Origin: an uncultured Agrococcus sp.
GTDB taxonomy: Bacteria > Actinomycetota > Actinomycetes > Actinomycetales > Microbacteriaceae
Assembly: GCF_945915485.1 (NCBI RefSeq)
Contig: NZ_CAMEFJ010000015.1
Coordinates: forward strand, 1 to 40,521
Direction: 5' to 3'
DNA: 40,521 bases
The notes below the pieces were generated by a model. It was given only the letters and a program-made list of their open reading frames with translations. It did no database searches and had not been told where the DNA came from. This document shows, piece after piece, positions 31,465 through 39,518 of the stretch. The position numbers were made by a program, and so were the translations under genes. Position 1 is the first letter of the stretch. Each line of letters opens with the position of its first letter.

Positions 31465-32484
31465 TCAGTTCCAGAGCCGGTGGTAGGCGTTCACGGCCTG
31501 CTGCCCGCCGAGGTGGGCGTACAACACGTTGGATGACGACGGAATGTCGCCGCCCTGCACGAGGTCGATGAGCCCCGCGAGCGACTTGCCCTCGTAGACG
31601 GGATCGGTGATCATCGCCTCGAGCTCGGCACCGAGCGCCATCGCCTCCATCGTCGATTCGACGGGGATGCCGTAGAGCTCGCCCGCCCAGCCTTCCAGCA
31701 CCGTGATCTCATCGTCGCGCAGCTCGCGCCCGAGCTCTATGAGTTCTGCGGTATTGCGCGCAATACGCCAGACCTGGTCACGGGTCTTCTCGATCGTCGC
31801 CGAGGCATCGATGCCGATCACTCGCCGTCGCACGCCCGTCAGTTCTTCGAGCGCCGCGAATCCGGCGATCATGCCCGCGTGCGTCGATCCCGTGACGGTG
31901 CACACGACGACGGTGTCGAAGAACACGCCGAGCTCCTCTTCCTGCTGCGCGACTTCGAACGCCCAGTTGGCGAAACCGAGACCGCCGAGGGGATGCTCGC
32001 TCGCCCCGGCAGGGATCGCGTACGGCTTGCCGCCGGCATCTTCGACCTCCTGCAGCGCTCGTTTCCAGGAGTCGCGGATGCCGATGTCGAACCCGGAGTC
32101 GTCGAGTTGCACGTCCGCGCCCATCATCCGCGAGAGCAGAATGTTGCCGACCTTGTCGTTCATCGGGTCGTCCCACGGCACCCACGTCTCCTGCACGAGC
32201 TTCGCCTGCAACCCCAGGTGAGCAGCGACAGCGGCGACCTGCCGCGTGTGATTGGACTGGAAGCCGCCGATCGACACGATCGTGTCGGCGCCGGATTCGA
32301 GGATGTCCGGCACGATGTACTCCATCTTGCGCACCTTGTTGCCGCCGTAGGCCAGACCGCTCGAGACGTCCTCGCGCTTCGCCCAGACCTGAGCACCACC
32401 GAGATGCTGGCTCAGTCGGCGCAGGTGGTGGACGGGGCTCGGTCCGAACGTGAGCTGGTGGCGTGGGAACTCGTGAAGCTTCAT
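31465..32484 (-). CDS. acdS: 1-aminocyclopropane-1-carboxylate (ACC) deaminase
   Basis: 339-residue PLP enzyme that opens the plant ethylene precursor ACC to 2-oxobutyrate and ammonia. The sequence follows Pseudomonas AcdS closely: [36 protein letters not shown] with PLP-Lys50, [20 protein letters not shown] and [14 protein letters not shown]. Two residues that separate true ACC deaminase from D-cysteine desulfhydrase are kept: Glu298 (after Tyr297 in DPVYEGKS) and Leu325 (YAHLGG), equivalent to Glu295 and Leu322. The start is ATG 32482-32484; the frame extends upstream without coding signs. It is divergent from a D-amino-acid oxidase. An alternative D-cysteine desulfhydrase role is less likely. 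Confidence 0.92.
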   Translation of the reverse strand: MKLHEFPRHQLTFGPSPVHHLRRLSQHLGGAQVWAKREDVSSGLAYGGNKVRKMEYIVPDILESGADTIVSIGGFQSNHTRQVAAVAAHLGLQAKLVQETWVPWDDPMNDKVGNILLSRMMGADVQLDDSGFDIGIRDSWKRALQEVEDAGGKPYAIPAGASEHPLGGLGFANWAFEVAQQEEELGVFFDTVVVCTVTGSTHAGMIAGFAALEELTGVRRRVIGIDASATIEKTRDQVWRIARNTAELIELGRELRDDEITVLEGWAGELYGIPVESTMEAMALGAELEAMITDPVYEGKSLAGLIDLVQGGDIPSSSNVLYAHLGGQQAVNAYHRLWN

Positions 32485-32643
32485 GGCTTTACCGTACCCC
32501 GGTGCGGCTTGCGTGATTACCTTCGGAGCGCGAACCGGTTCGGGCAGCCGAGCGCCTGCGCGGAAGCAAGCGTGCGCAGTGCGCACTCGCAAGGCGGCTC
32601 GCTCACCGACACAATGGAAGAAATCACGAGGAGCGAGGAAGCA

Positions 32644-33588
32644 ATGGAGCAGAAGCAGGTCGCAGTCATAGGAGCCGGGGTCATAGGGCTCAGCATCGCT
32701 CACGAACTCGCGCACGCAGGCCATGCCGTCACGGTCATCGCCGATGACCACGACCCGCGCGACTGCTCACCGTTGGCCGGTGCCGTCTGGTTCCCGTACG
32801 GTGTCAGCCTCGATGCCGACGTGATCGAACTCTCCGAACGCACCCGCCTCCGCTTCGAGGAGCTCGCCGACGCCTCGAGGGGCATTGCGCGGCGCAGCGG
32901 ACGGTTCATCGTTCGCCTGCCCGAAACCGATATGGCCTGGACGGATGCGCTCCCCGGCAAACGCGAACTCACGCAGGAGGAGGTTCCAGACGGAGCCCTT
33001 GGCGGCTTCCGGGTCACGGTGCCCGTTATCGATATGAGCAAGTACCTCGTGTGGCTTCGCGCGATCGTGGAGCAGCTAGGCGTACGCTTCGAGCGCCGTC
33101 TCATCAACGATCTCGCTAGCGTCGAAGCCGACGTCAAGATCGTCGCCGCCGGCCTGCGCTCTCCCGAGCTCGTGCCGGATGCCGAGCCGATCATCCCGCG
33201 CAGGGGCCAGATCGTACGCCTCGAGAACCCGGGCTTGACCGACTGGTACGTCGACGATGATGCACCGGGAGGGCTCACCTACGTGATCCCGCGATTCGAC
33301 GACATCGTCTGCGGCGGCACCGACGACGCCGGCAACGCCGACGCGGAGCACGACCCGGACATCGAAACTGGCATTCTCGAGCGAGTGACCGCGGCCATGC
33401 CGGAGCTGCAGGGGCTTCCCATTGTCTCGCGCGGTGTCGGGCTCCGGCCGGGCAGGTCGGAGCCCCGCATCGAGTGGATCACGGATGCCGCGTCACCCAC
33501 AATCGCCTGCTACGGACACGGAGGCGCGGGGGTCTCGATGTCCTGGGGATGCGCGGAGCGCGTCGCCGACATGGTGCGCGAACGTTAA
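32644..33588 (+). CDS. FAD-dependent D-amino-acid oxidase
   Basis: 314-residue flavoenzyme that oxidises D-amino acids to 2-oxo acids, ammonia and hydrogen peroxide. The FAD motif GAGVIG spans residues 10-15. The substrate-carboxylate Arg lies in [13 protein letters not shown], and the C-terminal DAO signature is [21 protein letters not shown] upstream supports ATG 32644; an open frame further upstream lies over acdS and is not coding. It is divergent from acdS with 159 nt between starts, so both may share a regulatory region; both enzymes release ammonia and a 2-oxo acid from unusual amino acids. A D-aspartate oxidase is the main alternative, since specificity is not readable. Confidence 0.9.
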   Translation: MEQKQVAVIGAGVIGLSIAHELAHAGHAVTVIADDHDPRDCSPLAGAVWFPYGVSLDADVIELSERTRLRFEELADASRGIARRSGRFIVRLPETDMAWTDALPGKRELTQEEVPDGALGGFRVTVPVIDMSKYLVWLRAIVEQLGVRFERRLINDLASVEADVKIVAAGLRSPELVPDAEPIIPRRGQIVRLENPGLTDWYVDDDAPGGLTYVIPRFDDIVCGGTDDAGNADAEHDPDIETGILERVTAAMPELQGLPIVSRGVGLRPGRSEPRIEWITDAASPTIACYGHGGAGVSMSWGCAERVADMVRER

Positions 33589-33631
33589 GTCGGCGCCCGC
33601 GCTCGCTGTCGTTCTGACAACCGATTCCGCC

Positions 33632-33712
33632 CGTCGCCCCACTGGCCGAGTCGAGGCACAAGTCCTATCGGAGTGGCGTTCCGGGCCGACCGAACCGCCC
33701 TGTGGGGCGACG
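33632..33712. repeat. Interrupted 11-bp inverted repeat between convergent genes
   Basis: CGTCGCCCCAC (33632-33642) is the exact reverse complement of GTGGGGCGACG (33702-33712), with a 59-nt loop. It occupies the gap between the D-amino-acid oxidase and CocE-family genes. The loop is long for a simple terminator, as in the repeats at 2172 and 10447. Confidence 0.6.
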
Positions 33713-33741
33713 CGAGACAACCACTCGGTGCCGCTTACCCG

Positions 33742-35775
33742 TCAGATGAAGTCACGAGGAATCGTGGTGCTCCAGTTCATCGAGGCCACACGCTCCTCCC
33801 CCTCGAAGGCATCCAGCTCTGCGTAGAGGTGGAAGTCGGAGGGCGTCGAGGTGAGCACCGTCTTCGTGGCCGTTCGCACATCCCAATCTCCGCGCGAGAA
33901 CCCCATCGTCCAATCGGTCTCACCGCGCACCGAGTTGCAATCGTCTGCCGTATAGCTGTAGTTCTCGTAGGTGCGGCGCACGACCGACAGGTCGATATCC
34001 GGGAAGTAGATCTCGCCGAGATCTTTGACAACGCGTAGCGAGCCCGAGAGATCCACCATGTTCCTGTGAACGCTCCAGTCCTGCTCTCCCGATTGCACCT
34101 GCACGGTTTCGACGGGCGGCGCGCCCTCCGGCTCGCCGAAGCTCGGCACCCGGTCGCCCCGATCACGGATGTCAGTGGGGCGAACGGGCAGTACGAGGGT
34201 GGAATGCTCCGGATACACCGTAAGCTGCACCGGTTGCGGGGATGGCCACACGACAGGCCAATACGATGTGGAGATGGACAGTCGAAGCCGATGACCGGCC
34301 GGCACCGACTGCGCCATGCCGTTCAGCTGCACAGTGGCGGTCACGGACTCCCCCGGCTCCAGCGGCTGCGGGTCATGCGAACCGCTGTGATGGTTCAGGT
34401 TGTGCACGCCATAGCTGATACGGGTCGCCTCGCCATCCGGTGAGATCTCCGAAAGCCGCACCGCGATCATGGCCACCGGCTGATCGACCGAAAGACTGAG
34501 TTCCACGGCCGGGCCACCGAGGAGTTCGAGCGGCTGCTCGAGGACGTCGCTGTCGAAGACCAACGAGCCACCGTCCTCCTCGCGCTGATCGTACGGCATG
34601 TCGGGAGGCGCGTTGTACGAACACCACTTCCCGGCGAACTGGCCGACGGACAGCGGCGACTGCACGGTGAGCGCGGGGCTGGAAGGCCTCGCATCCTCGG
34701 GAGCTGCGATGCGGTGCCGCCCCAGCGGATACCTCGCACGGATGATGCGCGGGCTCGGCCAGCTGGGCTCACCGACCCAGCGCCCCGGCCGGTCCTCGTA
34801 CGTGGTCGAGGGGCGAACCGGGTCCTGCATCCAGATGCTGAGCGCAGGTCCGTCCATCGCCCCGTTGTCCTTCTCGTCCTTCAACCAGTGATCCCACCAG
34901 GCGATCACTTCCTGCAGGAAGCCGATGGCCGGGCCGGGCTCGCCGAGATGCGGGTACTTGTGACTCCACGGTCCGATAAGCCCTCGTGTCGGCACATCCA
35001 GCCCCTCGAGCAGACGGAACACCGCGTTGGAGTACCCGTCCGCCCAGCCGCTCACCGCGAACACGGGAACCTCGATCGACGAGTAGTCTTCGTTGATGGA
35101 GCCGTGCCGCCAGTAGTCGTCCTTGCGCTGGTGGGTCAGCCATTCCTCGAGCCACAGTCCGCTGTTCGTTAGTCGGTCGAACCACATTTCGCGCCAGCGT
35201 TCGCCGACGATAGCGGGGTCCGGTGGGCAGGAGTTGTAGGCGAACATCGTCGAGGCCCAAGACAGATTGTCGCTGAGCAGGCACCCGCCCATGTAGTGCA
35301 CATCGTCGGTATAGCGATCATCGGTAGAACTCAGTGTGATGATCGCGCCCAGGCTCGGCGGTCGTCGGGCGGCGACCTGGAGTGCATTGAATCCTCCCCA
35401 GGAGATGCCCATCATCGAGGTTCGGCCGTTGCACCAGGGCTGTTTCGACATCCATGCGAGGACCTCTTCGGCATCGACGAGCTCCTGCTCGAGATACTCA
35501 TCGGTCAGTACGCCGTCGGAATCGCCGCTGCCCCGCAGGTCGACCCGCAAACAGGCGTACCCGTAACCGGCCATGTACGGGTGATGAATGGAATCCCGCT
35601 GCGCGGTCAGGTCGCGTTTGCGGTACGGGATCATCTCCACGACACCGGGGACCGGGTCATCGTCGGCCGACGTCGGTCGCCAGAGGCGCGCGGCGAGTCG
35701 GGTGCCATCCGACATCGGAATCCACAGGTGCTCGTCCTCTCGTACTTCGTTGGGCAGTGCTGTGACGATGCGCAT
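33742..35775 (-). CDS. CocE/NonD-family alpha/beta hydrolase
   Basis: 677-residue serine hydrolase of the X-Pro dipeptidyl-peptidase S15/CocE family, whose members cleave esters, amides or beta-lactam/acyl derivatives. The likely triad is Ser125 (GISWGGFN), Asp246 (GWADGYSN) and His272 (GPWSHKYPH). The C-terminal half is a jelly-roll domain (VELSLSVDQPVAMI, GHRLRLSISTSYWPVVWPSP) typical of CocE. There is no signal peptide, so it acts in the cytoplasm. GGAAGGAG precedes the start, and the ATG shares its A with the stop of the ATP-grasp gene (TAATG), so the two are coupled. The substrate is unknown; by partnership it could cleave or transfer the amide or ester made by the ligase. Confidence 0.88.
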   Translation of the reverse strand: MRIVTALPNEVREDEHLWIPMSDGTRLAARLWRPTSADDDPVPGVVEMIPYRKRDLTAQRDSIHHPYMAGYGYACLRVDLRGSGDSDGVLTDEYLEQELVDAEEVLAWMSKQPWCNGRTSMMGISWGGFNALQVAARRPPSLGAIITLSSTDDRYTDDVHYMGGCLLSDNLSWASTMFAYNSCPPDPAIVGERWREMWFDRLTNSGLWLEEWLTHQRKDDYWRHGSINEDYSSIEVPVFAVSGWADGYSNAVFRLLEGLDVPTRGLIGPWSHKYPHLGEPGPAIGFLQEVIAWWDHWLKDEKDNGAMDGPALSIWMQDPVRPSTTYEDRPGRWVGEPSWPSPRIIRARYPLGRHRIAAPEDARPSSPALTVQSPLSVGQFAGKWCSYNAPPDMPYDQREEDGGSLVFDSDVLEQPLELLGGPAVELSLSVDQPVAMIAVRLSEISPDGEATRISYGVHNLNHHSGSHDPQPLEPGESVTATVQLNGMAQSVPAGHRLRLSISTSYWPVVWPSPQPVQLTVYPEHSTLVLPVRPTDIRDRGDRVPSFGEPEGAPPVETVQVQSGEQDWSVHRNMVDLSGSLRVVKDLGEIYFPDIDLSVVRRTYENYSYTADDCNSVRGETDWTMGFSRGDWDVRTATKTVLTSTPSDFHLYAELDAFEGEERVASMNWSTTIPRDFI

Positions 35776-37067
35776 TAGTCTCCTTCCTCAACGTTCTCGA
35801 TCGTGAACCGCAGTGCCTGCAAACAGCGTTCGTACTCGTTCGTCAATTCGACTTCGTTGCGAGCCCCCAGAAAGATTTCGGCGAGCACGTAGCTGAAGCT
35901 GTCCTCGCCCATCGCATCCGACAACCGGTCCCCCTCTGCGACCGTGAGGCTGACGACGGTGCCGGGGATGTCGGCTTCGAGGTTCGCGATTTCCTCACGG
36001 GTCGGCACGCGCGTCACGATGCCGTCGGAGAAGCGGCGCAGAAACCACTTCCCCGCGGTCTTGAACGTCCCCTGCCTGCGCGGCAGGTCACGCGGAGGGC
36101 GTCCGAGCGCCAGATCCACCATGAACGCATGGTTCGGGATACCGTCGACGAGGGTGAACAGTTGAGCGTGCGCCTGAGAATGGCGTGCGTTCACTTCCAG
36201 CAGACTCAGTTTCTCGTTCTCCCGATCCCAGAAGTACTCGATGTTGAAAGTGCTGTTCGTCAAGCCCATCGCGCCGATAACCCTGCGCGAGACATCCACC
36301 ATGTAGTTCTGGATGTGCTGAGGCACTTGTACCGACGGGTACTGGTAGCGGAGAAAGCTCGGTGAATCCGGGTAGGTCACGGAGTCGATGACACCGTAGA
36401 CTTCGACGTCATCGTCGCGGCTGACACCCTCCACCGTGACCTGCATGCCGGTGGCCGCCTCTTCCACCAGGCATGCACTGCCGCCGATGCTCGCGATTCG
36501 AGGGGGCAACTCGAGCATGCTGAGGATGTCATTGAACGCTCCTCCCATGCGTCCGACCTCTTCGCGCTCCAGCGCTACGGCAGAGGCGAGTTGCTCCTCG
36601 TCCTCGATGTAGTGCGCGCCTTCTGAAGAAGCGGATTTGATCGGCTTTATCCACACCGGATAGGAGAGCCCTTCCGGGAGAGACGGACGATCATCATCAA
36701 GATCCAGAAGCGCGAACGCAGGATACTCGTCGATCACTTCCTGCTGCACGAGTCGGCTCCAGTACTTGTGCTCGCACTTCACAACCGATTCGAGGCTGGC
36801 GCCGGTCAAGCCCCGTTCGTGACACAGGATGGCCACCATCATGGTGACCGGGAAGTCCCAATACCCCACGATCGCATCGATCGAACCGTCGAACGCATCC
36901 AGATCACGACGTGCCCGTTCGAGGAGTTCTGAAACCGATGATGTTCCCTCCTGCAGCTCTTCTCGTGTGAGGAGTTGATGGAAGCGGAAGTGGTCGGCGT
37001 CGGGCATCGCGACCAGCGCATCGCGGTTCAGATCGTCTAACCCGAGGACAAAGATGTTCGTGAGCAT
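35775..37067 (-). CDS. ATP-grasp ligase of unknown substrate
   Basis: 430-residue ATP-grasp protein, an ATP-dependent carboxylate-amine (or thiol) ligase acting through an acyl phosphate. A pre-ATP-grasp domain comes first (FVLGLDDLNRDAL, AIVGYWDFPVTMMVAILCHE). ATP-grasp motifs follow: CEHKYWSR, YPVWIKPIKSASSEGAHYI with the ATP-binding Lys, and FNIEYFWDRENEKLSLLEVN, where the E-x-N-x-R metal/ATP residues begin (EVNAR). It is first in a two-gene operon with the CocE-family hydrolase (TAATG). No ribosome-binding site is visible before ATG 37065-37067, so it may be leaderless. Candidates are dipeptide or amino-acid amide formation; no named enzyme is recognised. Confidence 0.85.
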   Translation of the reverse strand: MLTNIFVLGLDDLNRDALVAMPDADHFRFHQLLTREELQEGTSSVSELLERARRDLDAFDGSIDAIVGYWDFPVTMMVAILCHERGLTGASLESVVKCEHKYWSRLVQQEVIDEYPAFALLDLDDDRPSLPEGLSYPVWIKPIKSASSEGAHYIEDEEQLASAVALEREEVGRMGGAFNDILSMLELPPRIASIGGSACLVEEAATGMQVTVEGVSRDDDVEVYGVIDSVTYPDSPSFLRYQYPSVQVPQHIQNYMVDVSRRVIGAMGLTNSTFNIEYFWDRENEKLSLLEVNARHSQAHAQLFTLVDGIPNHAFMVDLALGRPPRDLPRRQGTFKTAGKWFLRRFSDGIVTRVPTREEIANLEADIPGTVVSLTVAEGDRLSDAMGEDSFSYVLAEIFLGARNEVELTNEYERCLQALRFTIENVEEGD

Positions 37068-37228
37068 CCGGGGAGTCTAGGTCAGTTGAGCAACCGAAAC
37101 ACGAGGGTTGACGCTACGCGGAAGTATCGATATATGCGCCGCTCGTTTGGGCCGAATCACTGTCACCACCGTCGCTCATCGGCGCGGCGCGTTCACTTTC
37201 CTCCCGGTGAGGGGTTAAACCTGGCAGT

Positions 37229-37558
37229 ATGTCCAGCATGGGATACATCACCTACGCGGGGTCGCAGGAGTATGAGTTCGAAGATCGTACGCTCTCGCAC
37301 CTCAAGATGGCCATCGCCATGAAACTACGGAGACAGGAGAGCTTCCTGCTCAACTGGTCCAACTCCCCCCAGACCGGCAGCGGTAGGATGTCGATCTGGC
37401 TTGCTCCGAGCATCCCGCTCTCCTTCCGCTTCTCGGGGAGCCGCACACCGGAACTCAACGAATCCTGGGTGTCGGTGCTGCACGAGCTCTCGAACACCCC
37501 GCGCGGCATGGTCGTCATCACCGAGGAGGAAGCCGAACGATACCTCGCGAACAAGTAG
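37229..37558 (+). CDS. DUF7882-like small protein
   Basis: 109 residues. The pattern YITYAGSQEYEFEDRTLSHL, KLRRQESFLLNW, GRMSIWLAPSIPLSFRFSGSR and ELNESWVSVLHELSN matches a family of unknown function common in Microbacteriaceae and often mislabelled as DNA ligase. No catalytic residues are apparent. ATG 37229 opens the frame, but relatives usually begin with a Met-Gly start, so ATG 37238 may be the real start; no ribosome-binding site decides. It is convergent with the SDR gene, with 5 nt between the ends. Confidence 0.8.
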   Translation: MSSMGYITYAGSQEYEFEDRTLSHLKMAIAMKLRRQESFLLNWSNSPQTGSGRMSIWLAPSIPLSFRFSGSRTPELNESWVSVLHELSNTPRGMVVITEEEAERYLANK

Positions 37559-37563
37559 TTCGA

Positions 37564-38445
37564 TCAGAGGTGCTTGCCACCCGTAACGGGAACGACGGCA
37601 CCGGAGACGTACGAGGCATCCTCCGAGGCGAGATAGACGTAGGCGCCGGCGAGTTCTGCCGGCTGCCCGGGGCGACCCAGCGGGGTGTCGCCGCCGAAGT
37701 GCTCGAGCTTCTCGTCCCAGCCCGTCGCCGGAATCAGCGGCGTCCAGATCGGCCCGGGCGCTACTGCGTTGACGCGCACACCGCGTTCTCCCTGCTGCTC
37801 CGCCAGCGCCTTGGTGAAGGCGACGAGCGCCGCTTTCGTCATCGCGTAGTCGAGCAGATCGGGCGAGGGGTTGTACGACTGGATGGATGCGCTCACAATC
37901 ACACTCGCGCCGGGCCTCAGCTGCGGAGCGGCTTCGCGCATCAGCAGTAGAGGCGCAACGAGATTCGTCTCGAACACGCGCATGATCGCCTCGCGCTCGA
38001 TGGCCGCATCCTCTTCGCGTTCGCGCTGATGACCCGCGTTCAGCACCAGGACATCCAGCCCGCCGAGTTCGTTGGCAGCGCGGCTGACGGTCTCGGCGCA
38101 GGTTCGCTCGTCCGTCAAATCACCGGGTAGCATGGCGCACCATCGCCCCGCTTCCTCCACTCGTGCTCTGGTCTCGTCAGCGTCCCGCTGTTCCTCCGGC
38201 AGATAGGCAATCGCGACGTCCGCGCCCTCGCGAGCGTATGCGATGGCGACGGCCCTGCCGATGCCCGAGTCGCCTCCGGTAATCAGCGCTCGTTGCCCGG
38301 CTAACCGTCCACTACCTTGATAGCTGGTCTCACCGTGATCGGGTTGCAAACGCATGTCTTCCGTATGCCCCGGCTGTGCGGCCTGCTTCGGTTCGGAGAA
38401 GGGCGGCCGTGGGTGCTTCGTTCTCGGGTCCCGGTTCGGGGCCAT
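37564..38445 (-). CDS. Short-chain dehydrogenase/reductase, YghA-like
   Basis: 293-residue NAD(P)-dependent oxidoreductase. After a polar N-terminal extension of about 45 residues (RDPRTKHPRPPF, QPDHGETSYQGSGRL), which is typical of the YghA/glucose-dehydrogenase-like SDR group, come the cofactor motif ALITGGDSGIG, LVLNAGHQ, an IVSASIQSY strand and the catalytic YAMTK. The C terminus VSGAVVPVTGGKHL is also typical. AAAGGAG with 5-nt spacing fixes ATG 38443-38445, not the frame opening at 38466. Such genes are often stress-induced in Actinobacteria; the substrate is unknown. The small Rho_N-like gene just upstream runs the same way. Confidence 0.9.
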   Translation of the reverse strand: MAPNRDPRTKHPRPPFSEPKQAAQPGHTEDMRLQPDHGETSYQGSGRLAGQRALITGGDSGIGRAVAIAYAREGADVAIAYLPEEQRDADETRARVEEAGRWCAMLPGDLTDERTCAETVSRAANELGGLDVLVLNAGHQREREEDAAIEREAIMRVFETNLVAPLLLMREAAPQLRPGASVIVSASIQSYNPSPDLLDYAMTKAALVAFTKALAEQQGERGVRVNAVAPGPIWTPLIPATGWDEKLEHFGGDTPLGRPGQPAELAGAYVYLASEDASYVSGAVVPVTGGKHL

Positions 38446-38498
38446 GACAACTCCTTTCCATCGCATGCCGCGATGATCTGGTCCGCCGATGATCGTGA

Positions 38499-38759
38499 TC
38501 AGTGTCTGCGCAGTTCTTCTACGAGTTCGTCCTTGCGGAGATTCGAATAGCCGTTGATGTCGAGTTCGCGAGCTTGCTCTCGCAGTTCCTCGACGGTTCG
38601 ATCCTCGTAGTTTTCGGCCTCGCCTCCCCGCTTTCCGACCTTCGAACGACCTTCTGCGGCCGCCGCGTTGGCGATGCGGGCGGCTTTCTCTTTGGAGGCG
38701 CCTTCATCCCGGAGGCGTTCGTAGAGTTCCTCGTCTTTGATTTGCGGTTGATCGGTCAT
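38499..38759 (-). CDS. Small Rho_N/SAP-like domain protein
   Basis: 86 residues. The N-terminal part (KDEELYERLRDEGASKEKAA) is charged and helical. The C-terminal TVEELREQARELDINGYSNL followed by RKDELVEELRRH matches the Rho-termination-factor N-terminal / SAP-like helix-extended-loop-helix fold, which can bind nucleic acid. Proteins of this plan are widespread in Actinobacteria, often beside general-stress genes, and remain uncharacterised. The strong ribosome-binding site GGAGGAG precedes the start. A 7-bp inverted repeat (TTCGTAG/CTACGAA, 38772-38799) lies in the upstream region. The 53-nt gap to the SDR gene suggests a shared transcript. Confidence 0.85.
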   Translation of the reverse strand: MTDQPQIKDEELYERLRDEGASKEKAARIANAAAAEGRSKVGKRGGEAENYEDRTVEELREQARELDINGYSNLRKDELVEELRRH

Positions 38760-38858
38760 GATCTCCTCCTTTTCGTAGCGTCTGCTTCGAAACTACGAAT
38801 CCCGACCGGTAGGAGCCACCCCCTCGACATCGGCAATGCGGCACGCTATTCTGCGATT

Positions 38859-39023
38859 TCACTTCGCTTGCAGGTTATCGACGGCCGGGCCCTCGATTCG
38901 AGCACCGTCAGACTGGAATCGTGAGCCGTGTAGTGGACAATCCCAACTGCGCTCCAGATCGTTCCATTGCAGGATGCCGCCCATGTGCGGACACACTGCC
39001 GAAACGCACGTGAGCGTGCCACC
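38859..39023 (-). pseudogene. Remnant of a C-terminal Rieske [2Fe-2S] domain
   Basis: About 54 codons match the end of the Rieske domain found at the C terminus of FAD-dependent oxidoreductases: TLTCVSAVCPHMGGILQWND, then LERSWDCPLHGSRF and GPAVDNL. Both cluster motifs, CPH and CPLH, are intact. Nothing upstream on this strand resembles the roughly 450-residue FAD domain or the first half of the Rieske domain. The open frame continues upstream to 39224 with unrelated low-complexity sequence. It is best read as a decayed 3' end; a small expressed iron-sulfur protein is possible but unlikely without the full fold. Confidence 0.7.
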
Positions 39024-39222
39024 TGCCGAGGCATTGGCACCTACCGAATCATTGGCACGCAGTGTTTCACCGGCGACAGCCGCACTCGCCCCGCGATCAC
39101 TATCCGCGCGAGCACACAGAGGATAAGCGAGAGAGCCAGGAGAATCAAGGGTGTGGTGCGAAGCAGCATGCTTCATCACGGTGGGCCGTGTACGAGCAAA
39201 TTCGTTACGGAAAGGAAGCATC

Positions 39223-39456
39223 ATGACAGACCTCGATCGAAGCGGAGATCAAACGATGAAGGACGAGAACTACGACCTCATCACGGTGATTCAGGCATCA
39301 CTGGAGAACGTGTGGCAGATGTCCACGTACATCTCCGACGCTGACGCAGCGGGCGACACCGAACTCGCTGAGTGGTTCCGGAAGATCCAAAACAACAACA
39401 TCAAGGCCGGTGAACAGGGCAAGAGGATGTTGGCCGCGCGGCTGCAGGTGGCATAA
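39223..39456 (+). CDS. Small helical protein of unknown function
   Basis: 77 residues. The core NYDLITVIQASLENVWQMST, then DADAAGDTELAEWFRKIQ, and GEQGKRMLAARL is predicted as two or three helices and resembles small actinobacterial proteins that follow the same helix-hairpin plan. No metal-binding ExxH set is present, so a ferritin-like role is not supported. The start is ATG 39223, with AAGGA upstream; the frame opening at 39151 is not used. It sits among small stress-type genes and is convergent with the topoisomerase gene. Confidence 0.7.
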   Translation: MTDLDRSGDQTMKDENYDLITVIQASLENVWQMSTYISDADAAGDTELAEWFRKIQNNNIKAGEQGKRMLAARLQVA

Positions 39457-39518
39457 CGACCTGCATTACCGATCGCGGGCCTCGGCGAGGCGAGCGATCT
39501 CTGATGGATCGGTGAATC

